Part shown: positions 52,452 to 61,312 of the stretch, in pieces
Numbering within the stretch: the first letter of the stretch is position 1
How the letters are laid out: every line of letters starts with the position of its first letter
DNA from: Kitasatospora cheerisanensis KCTC 2395
GTDB taxonomy: Bacteria > Actinomycetota > Actinomycetes > Streptomycetales > Streptomycetaceae
Length of the DNA stretch: 64,000 bases
NCBI RefSeq assembly: GCF_000696185.1
Contig: NZ_KK853997.1
Span: 4,609,981-4,673,980, forward strand
Direction: 5' to 3'
Program-made: the position numbers and the translations under genes
Notes under the pieces: model-generated
Databases searched by the model: none
Told to the model about the DNA's origin: nothing
Seen by the model: the letters and a program-made list of their open reading frames with translations, nothing else

Positions 52452-53681
52452 TCAGCGGGCGACCGCGGCCGGCTCGCGGGGGAGGCCCAGCTCGGTCCAG
52501 ATCCCGTCCAGCGCCTCGGCGAACTTCTCCACGTCCGAGGTGGTGTGCGTGGCGGACGGCGCGACCCGGAGGATCTCCTCGCCGGCCCGCACGCTGGGCG
52601 CGTTGATCGCCTGCACGTAGATGCCGTGCCGGTCCAGCAGCAGCGCCGACGCCCGCTGGCACTGCAGGTCGTCGCGGACCAGCACCGAGACGATGTGCGA
52701 CTGCGGCGAGACGAACGGGATGCCGTGGCCGTTCAGCAGCCGGTGCAGCAACCGGGCGTTGGCGGCGAGGCGTTCGCGCTCGGTGTCGCTGGAGCGCAGG
52801 TGCTGGACGGCGGCGAGCGCGCCCGCGGCCATCGCCGGCGGCAGCGAGGTGGTGAAGATGAACGGGCGGGAGAAGGAGCGGACCGCCTCCACCAGCGCGG
52901 CCGGGCCGGCGATGTAGCCGCCCGCGGTGCCGAAGCCCTTCGCCAGGGTGCCCATCACCACGTCGAAGCCGTCCGCGATGCCCTCCCGGGCGGCGATGCC
53001 GGCGCCCTCCGGGCCGTACATGCCGACCGCGTGGACCTCGTCGATGAAGGTGGTCGCCCCGTAGCGGCGGGCCAGTTCGGCGAACTCCGCCAGCGGCGCC
53101 ACGTCGCCGGACATCGAGTACACCGACTCCAGCACGATCAGCTTCGGCCGCTCCGGGTCGGCGGCGGCGAGCAGCTCCTCCAGGTGGGCGGTGTCGTTGT
53201 GACGGAAGATCAGCTTCTCGGCGCCGCTGTGCCGCAGGCCGTCGATGATCGAGGCGTGGTTCAGCGCGTCGGAGAACACCAGGGTGCCGGGCATCCGGCC
53301 GGCCAGCACGGTCAGCGCGCCGTCGTTCGCGGTGTAGCCCGAGCTGAAGATCAGCGCCGCCTCCTTCTGGTGCAGCGCGGCGAGCTCCTGCTCCAGCAGG
53401 ACGTGGTAGTAGTTCGTGCCGCCGATGTTGCGGGAGCCGCCGGAGCCGGCGCCGAACGCGTCGACGGTGTTCTTCATGGCTTCGAGCACGGACGGGTTCT
53501 GGCCCATGCCGAGGTAGTCGTTGCTGCACCAGACGCTGATCTCCCGGTCGCCGCCGGGAGCGCCGGTGCGGGCGGTGGCGCTGGGGAACCGGCCGGCCCG
53601 CCGGCCGATCTCCAGGAAGGACCGCTTGGCCTGGCCGAGCTGCTCCAGCTCGGCGGTGAAGAAGTCCAGGTGCTGGGTCAT
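52452..53681 (-). CDS. 5-aminolevulinate synthase (C5N-unit type)
   Basis: The 409-residue PLP enzyme of the alpha-oxoamine synthase family condenses glycine with succinyl-CoA. It has [20 protein letters not shown] near the N-terminus, [25 protein letters not shown] (PLP-binding Asp) and the Schiff-base Lys in [16 protein letters not shown]. Streptomycetes make heme aminolevulinate from glutamate, so an ALA synthase next to two adenylating enzymes is diagnostic of C5N-unit assembly rather than heme. ATG 53681 gives the usual length. It belongs to the minus-strand operon from the P450 to the acyl-CoA ligase. Confidence 0.94.
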   Translation of the reverse strand: MTQHLDFFTAELEQLGQAKRSFLEIGRRAGRFPSATARTGAPGGDREISVWCSNDYLGMGQNPSVLEAMKNTVDAFGAGSGGSRNIGGTNYYHVLLEQELAALHQKEAALIFSSGYTANDGALTVLAGRMPGTLVFSDALNHASIIDGLRHSGAEKLIFRHNDTAHLEELLAAADPERPKLIVLESVYSMSGDVAPLAEFAELARRYGATTFIDEVHAVGMYGPEGAGIAAREGIADGFDVVMGTLAKGFGTAGGYIAGPAALVEAVRSFSRPFIFTTSLPPAMAAGALAAVQHLRSSDTERERLAANARLLHRLLNGHGIPFVSPQSHIVSVLVRDDLQCQRASALLLDRHGIYVQAINAPSVRAGEEILRVAPSATHTTSDVEKFAEALDGIWTELGLPREPAAVAR

Positions 53682-53767
53682 CGTGGTCAACTCGCTCTCT
53701 GCCGGGCCCGGTCCGGCCCCCGCTCGCGCGCGGGGCCGGACCGGCCGAGGAATGGTCGGTCGATCGA

Positions 53768-55333
53768 TCAGTCGAGCGGGTACCGCTCGCGCAGCACGTT
53801 CTTGTCCGGCTTGCCGGAGACGCCGAGCGGCAGTTCGTCGAGGAAGCGGATCTCCTCGGGGGCGTGCACGGGGGTGAGCACCGAGCCGATCCGGGCGCGG
53901 ATCGCCGCGGCGTCGCGCTGCGCGCCGGGCGCGAGCACCACGGCGGCGTGCACGTGCTCCAGGTTGTCGCGGTCCCGGATGCCGTAGACGGCGACGTCGG
54001 CGACACCGGGCAGGGTGGCGATCTCCCGCTCCACCACGGCCGGGTAGATCTTGACGCCGTCGGTCTTCACCACGTCGGCGACCCGGTCCACCAGCGACAG
54101 GTAGCCCTGCTCGTCGAGGTGCCCGATGTCGCCGGTGCGGTACCAACCCCCTTGCAGCACCTGGGAGGTGAGCGCCGGGTCGCCCAGGTAGCCGGCCATC
54201 AGGTTGGGCGAGCGCACCCACACCTCGCCGACCTCGCCGGCCGGCAGCTCGCCGCCCGACTCCTGGTCGACGACGCGGAGTTCGACCTCCGGGAACGGCC
54301 GGCCGACGGTGGTGCGCAGCCGCGGGTCGTCGTGCTCGTGCGGCAGCAGGATGGAGATCCGGCCGGCCTCGGCGCTGCCGTACGCCTGCAGCAGCACCGG
54401 GCCGAGCAGCGCCGCGGCCTCCTCCAGCTTGGCCGGGGCGGCCATCACGCCGGTGTAGATCAGCGCCTTCAGGGTGGACAGGTCGGTGCCGCCGGCCTTC
54501 ACCACCTCCATGGTCCGGTACAGGTGCGGGGTGGCCATGAAGGTCCGGGTGATGCCGTGCCGGGCGATCGCGTCGACCGCCTGCGCGGCGTCGAAGCCCT
54601 CGTGCAGCACGACCAGCCCGCCCAGCCGCAGCACCGCGTCGGCGACCGGGCCGACCACGAAGCTCAGCGGGGTGGCGACCAGCACCCGCGGGTCGGGCTC
54701 GCCGACCAGCGGCAGGGTGCCGAGGACGGTGCCCTCCCACACCCGGGTAGTGACGCAGACGCCCTTCGGCTTGCCGGTGCTGCCGCTGCTGAACGACAGC
54801 AGGGCGAGCTCCTCCGGGTCGCGGACCGGGAGTTCGCCCAGTTCGGCGAGGAGGCCGGCCCGGTCCGCGGCGAGCGGCGCCGCCCCGTCGTCGGAGATCG
54901 GCCCGTCCTCGGCGAGGACGAAGCGGCCCGGCGCGCGGTCGGCCAACTGCCGGGCCCGGTCCAGGTTCTCGGCGTCGGTGAACAGCACCTGCGCCGCGGA
55001 GTCGAACAGGATCCGCAGCTGCGCGTCCGGCGACAGCACGTACGCGGTGGAACCCGGGTTGGTGCCCCGCACGTAGGTGACGGCGCCGCCGAGCAGGTGC
55101 GCGGCGTACCGGACGGTCAGCATCACCGGGCTGTTCGGGGAGACCAGGACCGCCACCGTGCTGCCCGGGCCGACGCCCAGCTTGCGCAGCGCGTGGACGG
55201 TGTCGGCCACCCGGCGGGCCAGCCGGCCGGCCGGGACGTCCTGCCCGCGCCAGTGCACGGCGGTGCGGTCCGGGTCGGCGGCCAGGGCCGCCAGGATGGC
55301 CAGGGCGTAGCAGTCGTCGGCCGGCCGGGTCAC
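53768..55333 (-). CDS. AMP-dependent acid ligase, probable C5N amide synthetase
   Basis: The 521-residue ANL enzyme has [47 protein letters not shown] and the C-terminal Lys segment [14 protein letters not shown]5N clusters contain two ANL enzymes, one forming ALA-CoA and one joining the aminocyclopentenone to the polyketide acid. This one is the better candidate for the amide synthetase because the other has the more usual CoA-ligase features, but the roles could be reversed. GTG 55333 is chosen for the GGGAAG site four bases upstream; ATG 55366 is an in-frame alternative. Confidence 0.83.
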   Translation of the reverse strand: MTRPADDCYALAILAALAADPDRTAVHWRGQDVPAGRLARRVADTVHALRKLGVGPGSTVAVLVSPNSPVMLTVRYAAHLLGGAVTYVRGTNPGSTAYVLSPDAQLRILFDSAAQVLFTDAENLDRARQLADRAPGRFVLAEDGPISDDGAAPLAADRAGLLAELGELPVRDPEELALLSFSSGSTGKPKGVCVTTRVWEGTVLGTLPLVGEPDPRVLVATPLSFVVGPVADAVLRLGGLVVLHEGFDAAQAVDAIARHGITRTFMATPHLYRTMEVVKAGGTDLSTLKALIYTGVMAAPAKLEEAAALLGPVLLQAYGSAEAGRISILLPHEHDDPRLRTTVGRPFPEVELRVVDQESGGELPAGEVGEVWVRSPNLMAGYLGDPALTSQVLQGGWYRTGDIGHLDEQGYLSLVDRVADVVKTDGVKIYPAVVEREIATLPGVADVAVYGIRDRDNLEHVHAAVVLAPGAQRDAAAIRARIGSVLTPVHAPEEIRFLDELPLGVSGKPDKNVLRERYPLD

Positions 55334-55574
55334 GGAACTTCCCTTGTCTGTCACGGTGTCGTCCATTCCTGATGCGGTGTGATGAGGACTGCTGCGGCCC
55401 TCGGCCGACCTCCTCCAGGCTCTCCCGGGGCGGCCGCGGCGCACAGGTGCGATCGGGGCGTCCGAACGTCCGCCCCCGGCCTGCCCGATCGGGTACCCCG
55501 GTCGGGCACGCCGGTCGGGCAGGCCGGGCCCGGGCCGGCCCCGGGGAGCGGGGGACGGCGTCCGGGCATGCCAA

Positions 55575-55602
55575 CGGCCCGCGGCGGGCGTGCCGCGGGC
55601 CG
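55575..55602. terminator. First hairpin between the SDR and the amide synthetase genes
   Basis: Arms CGGCCCGCGGC and complement enclose a six-base loop. It is one of two hairpins beyond the end of the minus-strand SDR gene and may attenuate transcription into the C5N genes. Confidence 0.6.
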
Positions 55603-55609
55603 GCTCGGG

Positions 55610-55643
55610 GCGGCGGGCGCGCCCGGATCGGGGCGCCCGCCGC
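55610..55643. terminator. Second hairpin between the SDR and the amide synthetase genes
   Basis: Arms GCGGCGGGCGC and complement enclose a 12-base loop, ending six bases from the SDR stop. Together with the hairpin at 55575-55602 it occupies part of the roughly 315-base gap between these genes. The rest of the gap, from 55334 to 55574, holds no gene that I can support and may include a promoter for the C5N genes. Confidence 0.6.
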
Positions 55644-55648
55644 GGTGG

Positions 55649-56479
55649 TCAGTTCGCCAGGGCCCCGGGGAACGGGAGGCCGGTCAGCTGCTCGCTCAGC
55701 GCCCGCAGCTGCGCCCGCGCGCCGGCGTCGTAGGCCTGCCAGTTGGCCCGTTCGTCGGAGCGCTGGTTGAAGAACCGGCCGCCGCCGGTGGCCAGTTCGG
55801 GGTCGACGATCACCCGCAGGACGTTCGACATGCCCTGCGCGATGGTGGCCTGGGGCGCGAACCGGCCGCGCACCATGTTGGTCGGCATGTACGGCGCCGG
55901 GTGTACCGCGTCGGCCGTCACGCCCTGCCCGCGCAGCGCCTCGGTGAGGTCGATGGCGTGCATGACCTGGGCCAGCTTGGACTGGCAGTACGCCTGGATG
56001 CCGTCGGGGGTGCGGGTGAGCATCGGGTCGTCGAAGTCGATCGGCGCCTGGCCGAAGGAGGTGACGTTGACGATCCGGGACGGGCCCGAGCGGACGAGCA
56101 GCGGGGCCAGCCCGGCGGCCAGCACGTAGCCGGCCAGGTAGTTGACCTGGAAGGTCAGTTCGTGGCCGTCCTCGCTCTCCTCGCGGTGCAGCAGGCCGAC
56201 GCCGGCGTTGTTCACCAGCGCGTCCAGCCGGTCCAGGCCGGCCACCTGCTCGACCATCCGGTGCACGTCGGACATCCGGGCGAAGTCGGCCAGCACGTAG
56301 CTGAGTTTGTCGGGGTCGGTGAGCGGCCGCAGTTCGGCGAGCAGCGCCTCGCCCTTCTCCTTGCTGCGGCCGTGCAGGACGAGGGTCGCCCCGCGGGCGG
56401 CGAGTTCGTGGGCGAGGGCGCGGCCGAGGCCGTCGGTGGCGCCGGTGAGGAGGATCGTCTGCTGGTCGATCGGGAGCAT
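55649..56479 (-). CDS. Short-chain dehydrogenase/reductase
   Basis: The 276-residue SDR has the cofactor motif [21 protein letters not shown], the structural [10 protein letters not shown], a Ser in VNVTSFGQ and the catalytic pair in [10 protein letters not shown]. The motif family is close to WW-domain oxidoreductase/retinol dehydrogenase-type SDRs. It lies between the luciferase-like enzyme and the C5N cassette on the same strand, so it is probably a late tailoring reductase or dehydrogenase. Its ATG 56479 is well supported by length. Confidence 0.9.
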   Translation of the reverse strand: MLPIDQQTILLTGATDGLGRALAHELAARGATLVLHGRSKEKGEALLAELRPLTDPDKLSYVLADFARMSDVHRMVEQVAGLDRLDALVNNAGVGLLHREESEDGHELTFQVNYLAGYVLAAGLAPLLVRSGPSRIVNVTSFGQAPIDFDDPMLTRTPDGIQAYCQSKLAQVMHAIDLTEALRGQGVTADAVHPAPYMPTNMVRGRFAPQATIAQGMSNVLRVIVDPELATGGGRFFNQRSDERANWQAYDAGARAQLRALSEQLTGLPFPGALAN

Positions 56480-56636
56480 GCTGCTGCCTTCCGGTGGCGG
56501 TACGGGTTCGGTGCGGCCACGCGCGGGTGTCGGCCACCCGCGGACGCGGTCGGCGGGACAGGCGGGCGGGCGGCGGCGTCGCCGTCCGGGGGCCCAGCAG
56601 ACAATAACCCCGTTTTCCGCGGGAAGTGACGGAGTG

Positions 56637-57572
56637 TCAGATTCCGGCTGCCCGCAGCGACGCGTGCGTCTCGGCCGCCACGTCGATCAGTTCCGCGGCG
56701 TCCCGGGGGGTGATCTGCAGCTCGACGACGAACTCGTCGATGCCCTCGACGGCCTCCGCGTGCGCGGCGATGTCCTCGGTGATCTGGGCGACGCTGCCGT
56801 GGAACAGTTGGCGGTCGGGCCCCCCGATCGGCTCGCGGGTCCACTCGGCGGTGACCCGGACGGTGATGCCCAGCGGGCGCTCCCGCCCGCGCTCGGCCGC
56901 CAGGTCGAAGATCGCCTTGTGCTCCTGGACCAGCTTGTCGACGCCGCCGGCCACCGGCATCCAGGCGTCCGCCCGGTCGACCAGCCGCCGCTTGGAGCGC
57001 GGGCCGAGGCCGGGCAGCAGGATCGGGATCGGGCCGGCCGGCTTCGGGCCCACCTCGGACGGGGCGATGGTGGTGAACCGCCCCCGGTACGACACCGGAT
57101 CGGGCCCCCACACGGCGGCGCAGACGTCCAGCAGCTCGTCCAGCAGCTCCCCGCGCCGCTCGAACGGGGTGACCGCGGCCGCCTGCGTCTGGTCGGTGGA
57201 CCAGCCGGTGCCGAAGCCCGCGGTGAGCCGGCCGCCGCTGGCCGCGTCCAGCGAGGCCAGCGCGCGGGCCAGCGGGAACGGCTGGTGCAGCGGGGCGACC
57301 AGCACGCTGGTGCCGAGCCGGGCCCGCTCGGTGACGGCCGCGGCGAGGGACAGCGTCACCAGCGGGTCGGCGCAGCTGCGGAAGTACTCCGGCCAGGGCA
57401 GGCCGGGCACGCCGTGGAAGCCCTGGGTCATCGGGGTGGGGAACATGATGACCTCGAACACCCAGAGGCTGTCGTAGCCGACCGCCTCCGCGGCCTTCGC
57501 CACGGCCGTCACGTCACGGGCGAGGTCGTACTGCTTCATCTGCGGCAGGCCGAGGCCCAGTTTGATCGTCAT
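56637..57572 (-). CDS. LLM-class F420-dependent oxidoreductase
   Basis: The 311-residue protein has the luciferase-like barrel of F420-dependent enzymes: GLGLPQMKQYDLARDV at the start, YDSLWVFEVIMFP, RARLGTSVLVAPLHQPFPLARALASLDAASGGR (landmark region residues about 95-127) and a GFGTGWSTDQ motif. It probably reduces or oxidises an intermediate with coenzyme F420; FMN is possible. The presence of fbiC in the same window shows that the host can make the deazaflavin. It sits between the ferredoxin and the SDR in the minus-strand operon. Confidence 0.88.
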   Translation of the reverse strand: MTIKLGLGLPQMKQYDLARDVTAVAKAAEAVGYDSLWVFEVIMFPTPMTQGFHGVPGLPWPEYFRSCADPLVTLSLAAAVTERARLGTSVLVAPLHQPFPLARALASLDAASGGRLTAGFGTGWSTDQTQAAAVTPFERRGELLDELLDVCAAVWGPDPVSYRGRFTTIAPSEVGPKPAGPIPILLPGLGPRSKRRLVDRADAWMPVAGGVDKLVQEHKAIFDLAAERGRERPLGITVRVTAEWTREPIGGPDRQLFHGSVAQITEDIAAHAEAVEGIDEFVVELQITPRDAAELIDVAAETHASLRAAGI

Positions 57573-57636
57573 GGGGGGCTTCCTTCGTCCGTGGGGGGAT
57601 GCGCGGGCCGGGGAAGGGCGGGGTGCGCGGGGGCGC

Positions 57637-57840
57637 TCAGGCGTCCTGCTCGTCGAGGAGGATCGCGGCGGCCGGGCAGATGTCGGCGGCCTCGCGGACC
57701 GCGTCGTGCAGGTGGGCCGGCGGCTTCTCGTCGATGACGAGCACCAGGCCGTCCTCGTCGCGCTGGTCGAACACCTCGGGCGCGGTGCGCACGCAGCTGC
57801 CGGCGCCGCAGCAGAGTTCCTGGTCGATCTGGACGAGCAT
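57637..57840 (-). CDS. Ferredoxin, 3Fe-4S type, P450 partner
   Basis: The 67-residue protein has the single-cluster pattern of actinomycete P450 ferredoxins: the Cys-rich CCGAGSCVRTAPEVF near the N-terminus and CPAAAI near the end. Two adjacent cysteines start the motif, with Ala at the place where a fourth ligand would sit in 4Fe-4S proteins. It supplies electrons to the P450 encoded 93 bases upstream. A separate ferredoxin reductase is not present in the window. Confidence 0.93.
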   Translation of the reverse strand: MLVQIDQELCCGAGSCVRTAPEVFDQRDEDGLVLVIDEKPPAHLHDAVREAADICPAAAILLDEQDA

Positions 57841-57933
57841 GCCTGCTCCCTGGGTCGTGGGCCGGCCCGGGCGGGCCGGCGGGGCGTGGGGTGCTGCCGC
57901 CGGGCCGGCGGCGGGCGGGTCGGGCGCCCCGGG

Positions 57934-59163
57934 TCACCAGGTGACCGGGAGGGCGCCCAGCCCGTAGATCGCCTGGTCGTGGCGGAACGGGACGTCCTCG
58001 AAGGGGATCGCCGGCCGCAGGCCGGGCAGCCGGCGGAACAGCGTCTCCAGGGCGATCTGCAGCTCGGCGCGGGCCAGCGGCTGGCCGAGGCACTGGTGGA
58101 CGCCGAATCCGAACGCGACGTGCCGGTTGGCGTCCCGGCCGAGGTCGAGGGTGTCGCCGCCGGGGAACACCCGCTCGTCCCGGTTGGCGGTGTTGACCAG
58201 GCAGAGCACGCCCTCGCCGGCCCGCACCGTCACGCCGCCGACCGCGACGTCCTCGGCGGCGACCCGCGGGATGCCGTTGTGGACGATGGTCAGGTAGCGC
58301 AGCAGCTCCTCCACGGCGCCCTTGACCAGGGCCGGTTCGGCGCGCAGCCGGGCCAGCTGGTCCGGGTTGCGCATCAGCACCAGGGCGGAGAGCGCGATCA
58401 TGTTGGCGGTGGTCTCGTGGCCGGCCACCAGCAGCAGCCGGCCGGTGCTGGCGATCTCGTCGAAGTCGAGCTCGCCCTGCGCGACCAGGCGGCTGATGAT
58501 GCTGCCGTCCGGCTCGCGCTGCTTGCGCTCGGCGATCCCGGCCAGGTAGGTGAGCAGCTCCTGCTGGGAGCGGCGGACCTCCTCGGCGGTGGCCTGCAGG
58601 CTGAACAGCGCGGCGGCGCGCTCCTGGAAGAACCGGTGGTCCTCGTAGGGGACGCCGAGCAGCAGGCAGATCACCACGCTGGGCAGCGGCAGCGCGAAGT
58701 CGGCGACCAGGTCGGCCTCCGGGCCGTTCTCGATCATCCGGTCCAGCAGTTCGTCGGTGAGCTGCTGGATCTCCGGGCGCATCGCCTCCACCCGCTTGAC
58801 CATGAAGTCGGCGGTCAGCATGCGGCGCAGCCGGGCGTGCTCGGGGTCGTCCTGGCGGAAGAACGTGGGCTTCATGGTGCGGACCAGTTCGCGGACGCCG
58901 GCGACCAGGTAGGGGAAGCCGTCCCTGGTGCCCTCGGCGCTGAACCGCTTGTCGCCGAGCACCTGCCGGACGTGCTCGTGCTCGGTGATCAGCCAGGCGG
59001 AGGTGCCGTCCCAGAGGGTGGCCCGGACGACCGGGTGGGCGGCGCGGGCCCGGTCGACGGCCGGCGGCGGGTCGAACGGGCACTTCGCGGACTTCGGAGC
59101 GGGGAAGGCCAGGGCGTCGGCGCGGTCCGCGCTCCCGCTGTCGGTGCGTGCTGAGGTCGTCAT
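57934..59163 (-). CDS. Cytochrome P450 (CYP)
   Basis: The 409-residue soluble bacterial P450 has the oxygen-activating LLVAGHETTANMIA in the I helix, EELLRYLTI (ExxR) and the heme-ligand loop FGFGVHQCLGQPLAR. It probably hydroxylates or epoxidises the product. The ATG at 59163 gives a normal length; an in-frame extension to 59280 is unlikely. It is the first gene of the minus-strand operon, and a ferredoxin gene follows. Confidence 0.95.
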   Translation of the reverse strand: MTTSARTDSGSADRADALAFPAPKSAKCPFDPPPAVDRARAAHPVVRATLWDGTSAWLITEHEHVRQVLGDKRFSAEGTRDGFPYLVAGVRELVRTMKPTFFRQDDPEHARLRRMLTADFMVKRVEAMRPEIQQLTDELLDRMIENGPEADLVADFALPLPSVVICLLLGVPYEDHRFFQERAAALFSLQATAEEVRRSQQELLTYLAGIAERKQREPDGSIISRLVAQGELDFDEIASTGRLLLVAGHETTANMIALSALVLMRNPDQLARLRAEPALVKGAVEELLRYLTIVHNGIPRVAAEDVAVGGVTVRAGEGVLCLVNTANRDERVFPGGDTLDLGRDANRHVAFGFGVHQCLGQPLARAELQIALETLFRRLPGLRPAIPFEDVPFRHDQAIYGLGALPVTW

Positions 59164-59659
59164 GGGGGCAGGCCCTTCCGGGAGCGAGGCGCGGTGCTGC
59201 GGTGGCGACCAGCACGCGGGGCGGAGGGGCCCGGCGGCGGTGGCCGGCCGGACGGGAAACAGGCGCTTGCCTTGGATCAAGTGGTTGGCACGCTACTCAG
59301 CCCCGGCCGGGAATGGGAAGGCTCGGACGGGCCGCGGCCGAGGGTTGGCTCAAAACCGACGGGCCCCGGCCTGGCCCGGGAACCGCCCGGTGCTGCGACG
59401 GGGGCGCTTCCCGGGGCGGAAGGGGCGCGGGTGACTTTCCGTCAGGCCCCCGGTGACTTAAGGAATCCCGTCCTGCCCGGCCGCCGCCGAGGTTACGTTC
59501 CTCGGTGCGCGTGCCCCCGCACGGCCGGCCGGACCCGTCCGGACCGGCGGCCCGGCCATGCCCGCGGGCCTCCGCCCGCCCCGCTCGCGTGTCCCGATCC
59601 ACGTCCTCGAAGCAGCACCGGCGTGCGCCGCGCGGCGCACGCAGAAAGCGAGTCGAGCC
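59164..59659. other. Divergent promoter region between the P450 and the exported oxidase
   Basis: Almost 500 bases hold no convincing gene. Visible elements are the dyad CTTGGATCAAG at 59271-59281 on the P450 side, and a pair of GGTGACTT direct repeats at 59430 and 59452 on the oxidase side, the second within CCGGTGACTTAAG. The start of the oxidase transcript is not obvious. Confidence 0.5.
59430..59459. promoter_or_regulatory. GGTGACTT direct repeats
   Basis: GGTGACTT occurs at 59430-59437 and 59452-59459, exactly 22 bases or two helical turns apart. The second copy extends to the rare CCGGTGACTTAAG, also found inverted at 21314-21326. It is a candidate activator site. Confidence 0.45.
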
Positions 59660-61201
59660 ATGATCAGTCGAAGGAACGTCCTGCTCGCCGGAGCGGGCGC
59701 GGCCGCCCTGACCGGCCTGTCGGTCACCCCGGGACAGGCGGCGGCCCCGCGCCGGCCGCGGACCGCCGGCGCCGTCCCCTGGAGCCGGCTGGACGACGCC
59801 ATGCAGGGCCGGCTGGTGCTGCCGTCCCAGCCGGAGTACGCGCTGGCCCGGCAGCTGGACCTCGGCCAGTTCGACGCCGCGAACCCGCAGGCCGTCGCCT
59901 ACTGCGCGAACCCCGCCGACGTCGCCGCCTGCCTGCGGTTCGCGCAGGCCGCCGGCCTGCCGTTCGCGGTGCGGGCCGGCGGGCACAGCGGCGCCGGGTA
60001 CTCCACCTCCACCGGCCTGGTGGTCGACGTGACCGGCCTCGATCAGGTCGCCGTCGGGACCGGCACCGTGACGGTCGGCGGCGGCGCCCAGGGCGTCGAC
60101 GTGGTCAACGCCCTCGCCCCGTACGGGCTCGCGGTGCCCGGCGGCTACTGCCCGACGGTCGGCGTCGGCGGCTACTACCAGGGCGGCGGCATGGGCGCGC
60201 TGACCCGCTCGGTCGGCCTCGGCTCGGACCGGCTGGTCTCCGCGCAGGTGGTGCTGGCCGACGGGCGCAGCGTCACCGCCTCGCCGAACTGCCACAGCGA
60301 CCTGTTCTGGGCGCTGCGCGGCGGCGGCGGCGGCAACTTCGGCGTGGTCACCTCGTACGAGCTGGAGCCCTCGCCGGTCACCCAGCTGGGCTTCGTCCGG
60401 CTGCCGTGGGCCTGGGACAAGGCCGTCGACGTGCTCGACGGCTTCGCGCACTGGTTGGTGGACGCGCCCCGCACGGTCGGCGCCGCGCTGCTGGTCGAGC
60501 TGCCGGACGCCGCCCCGGGGAACGCGCCGGTCCCCGCGGTCTACCTGCTGTCCACCGGCACCGCGACCGAACTCGACGCCGAGGCGGCCCGGTTGATCGC
60601 GATGGTCGGCTCCGCGCCGCAGTCCCGGCCGGCCGCGGCGATGATGCCGTACCGGACCGCGATGATGGCGCTGTACGGCTGCGCGGCCTACACCACCGAC
60701 CAGTGCCACCGGTCCGACAACACCACCGGCGGGATGCTCCCGCGCCAGGAGTTCGGGATGGTGCGCAGCCGGATGTTCGGCGCCCCGCCGTCGCGCGCGA
60801 TGTGGGCGCAGGTGGTGGCGCTGTTCGAGACCGAGCGGCTGGCCGGGCACACCCGGGCGCTGGAGATCTGGCCGTTCAACGGCGCGGCGCAGGACGCGGC
60901 CCCGTCCGACACCGCGTTCGTGCACCGCAGCACGCTGCTCAGCATCAGCTTCCTGGCGGCGATCCGGACCGCGGCGGCGGCGGACGCGGCGGGCTGCGCG
61001 GCGGCCAAGCGGTTCGCCGACGCCGGGTTCGCGGTCATCGATCCGGAGTCCAGCGGCGCCACCTACCAGAACTTCACCGACGCGGCGCTGACGGACTGGC
61101 GGCAGGCGTACTACGGCGCCAACTACGCCCGCCTGGTGCGGATCAAGCAGAGCTACGACCCGTACCGGGCCTTCTCGTTCGGGCAGGCGATCGGCGCGTG
61201 A
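59660..61201 (+). CDS. Tat-exported BBE-like FAD oxidase (bicovalent flavin)
   Basis: The 513-residue protein begins with a twin-arginine signal (MISRRNVLLAGAGAAAL) and is exported folded. The p-cresol-methylhydroxylase-type FAD domain has the flavin-linking His in AVRAGGHSGAGYST and a Cys in GYCPTVGVGGYYQGGG, the pattern for bicovalent attachment. The C-terminus has the berberine-bridge segment YGANYARLVRIKQSYDPYRAF. It oxidises alcohols or forms bonds with O2; in antibiotic clusters such enzymes act after export. ATG 59660 is chosen for the correct signal peptide; an extension to 59558 would bury it. Confidence 0.92.
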   Translation: MISRRNVLLAGAGAAALTGLSVTPGQAAAPRRPRTAGAVPWSRLDDAMQGRLVLPSQPEYALARQLDLGQFDAANPQAVAYCANPADVAACLRFAQAAGLPFAVRAGGHSGAGYSTSTGLVVDVTGLDQVAVGTGTVTVGGGAQGVDVVNALAPYGLAVPGGYCPTVGVGGYYQGGGMGALTRSVGLGSDRLVSAQVVLADGRSVTASPNCHSDLFWALRGGGGGNFGVVTSYELEPSPVTQLGFVRLPWAWDKAVDVLDGFAHWLVDAPRTVGAALLVELPDAAPGNAPVPAVYLLSTGTATELDAEAARLIAMVGSAPQSRPAAAMMPYRTAMMALYGCAAYTTDQCHRSDNTTGGMLPRQEFGMVRSRMFGAPPSRAMWAQVVALFETERLAGHTRALEIWPFNGAAQDAAPSDTAFVHRSTLLSISFLAAIRTAAAADAAGCAAAKRFADAGFAVIDPESSGATYQNFTDAALTDWRQAYYGANYARLVRIKQSYDPYRAFSFGQAIGA

Positions 61202-61206
61202 CGGCG

Positions 61207-61241
61207 GCGCGGTGCGGGCCCGGGCCGGGCCCGCACCGCGC
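61207..61241. terminator. Terminator after the exported oxidase gene
   Basis: Perfect 16-base arms (GCGCGGTGCGGGCCCG and its complement) enclose a three-base loop, starting six bases after the stop codon. Confidence 0.82.
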
Positions 61242-61265
61242 GTCGCAATGTGTTCTCGCCAAGTT

Positions 61266-61294
61266 TTCCGATACGGGTACTACCCGTATCGGAA
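61266..61294. promoter_or_regulatory. Perfect 29-base palindrome, operator of the MFS/TetR operon
   Basis: Fourteen-base arms TTCCGATACGGGTA and complement meet at one central base. The site lies directly upstream of TAGTCT (61301-61306, a probable -10), so binding would block the promoter. TetR-family proteins bind such sites as dimers, and the gene at 62899 encodes one in the same operon, so autoregulation is expected. Confidence 0.85.
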
Positions 61295-61300
61295 GTCCCC

Positions 61301-61306
61301 TAGTCT
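61301..61306 (+). promoter_or_regulatory. Predicted -10 of the MFS/TetR promoter
   Basis: TAGTCT ends six bases before the ATG at 61313 and no ribosome site is visible between them, so the transcript is probably leaderless. The -35 position falls inside the palindrome. Confidence 0.55.
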
Positions 61307-61312
61307 GATCGC

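Noticed and set aside
52452-53681. ALA synthase as a heme biosynthesis gene
   Set aside because: Streptomycetes use the glutamyl-tRNA route for heme, and this gene is flanked by adenylating enzymes typical of C5N synthesis.
53700-55300. Long plus-strand open frames across the C5N and P450 genes
   Set aside because: They are complementary-strand frames kept open by high GC; their translations are Arg/Gly/Ala-rich and show no domain motifs.
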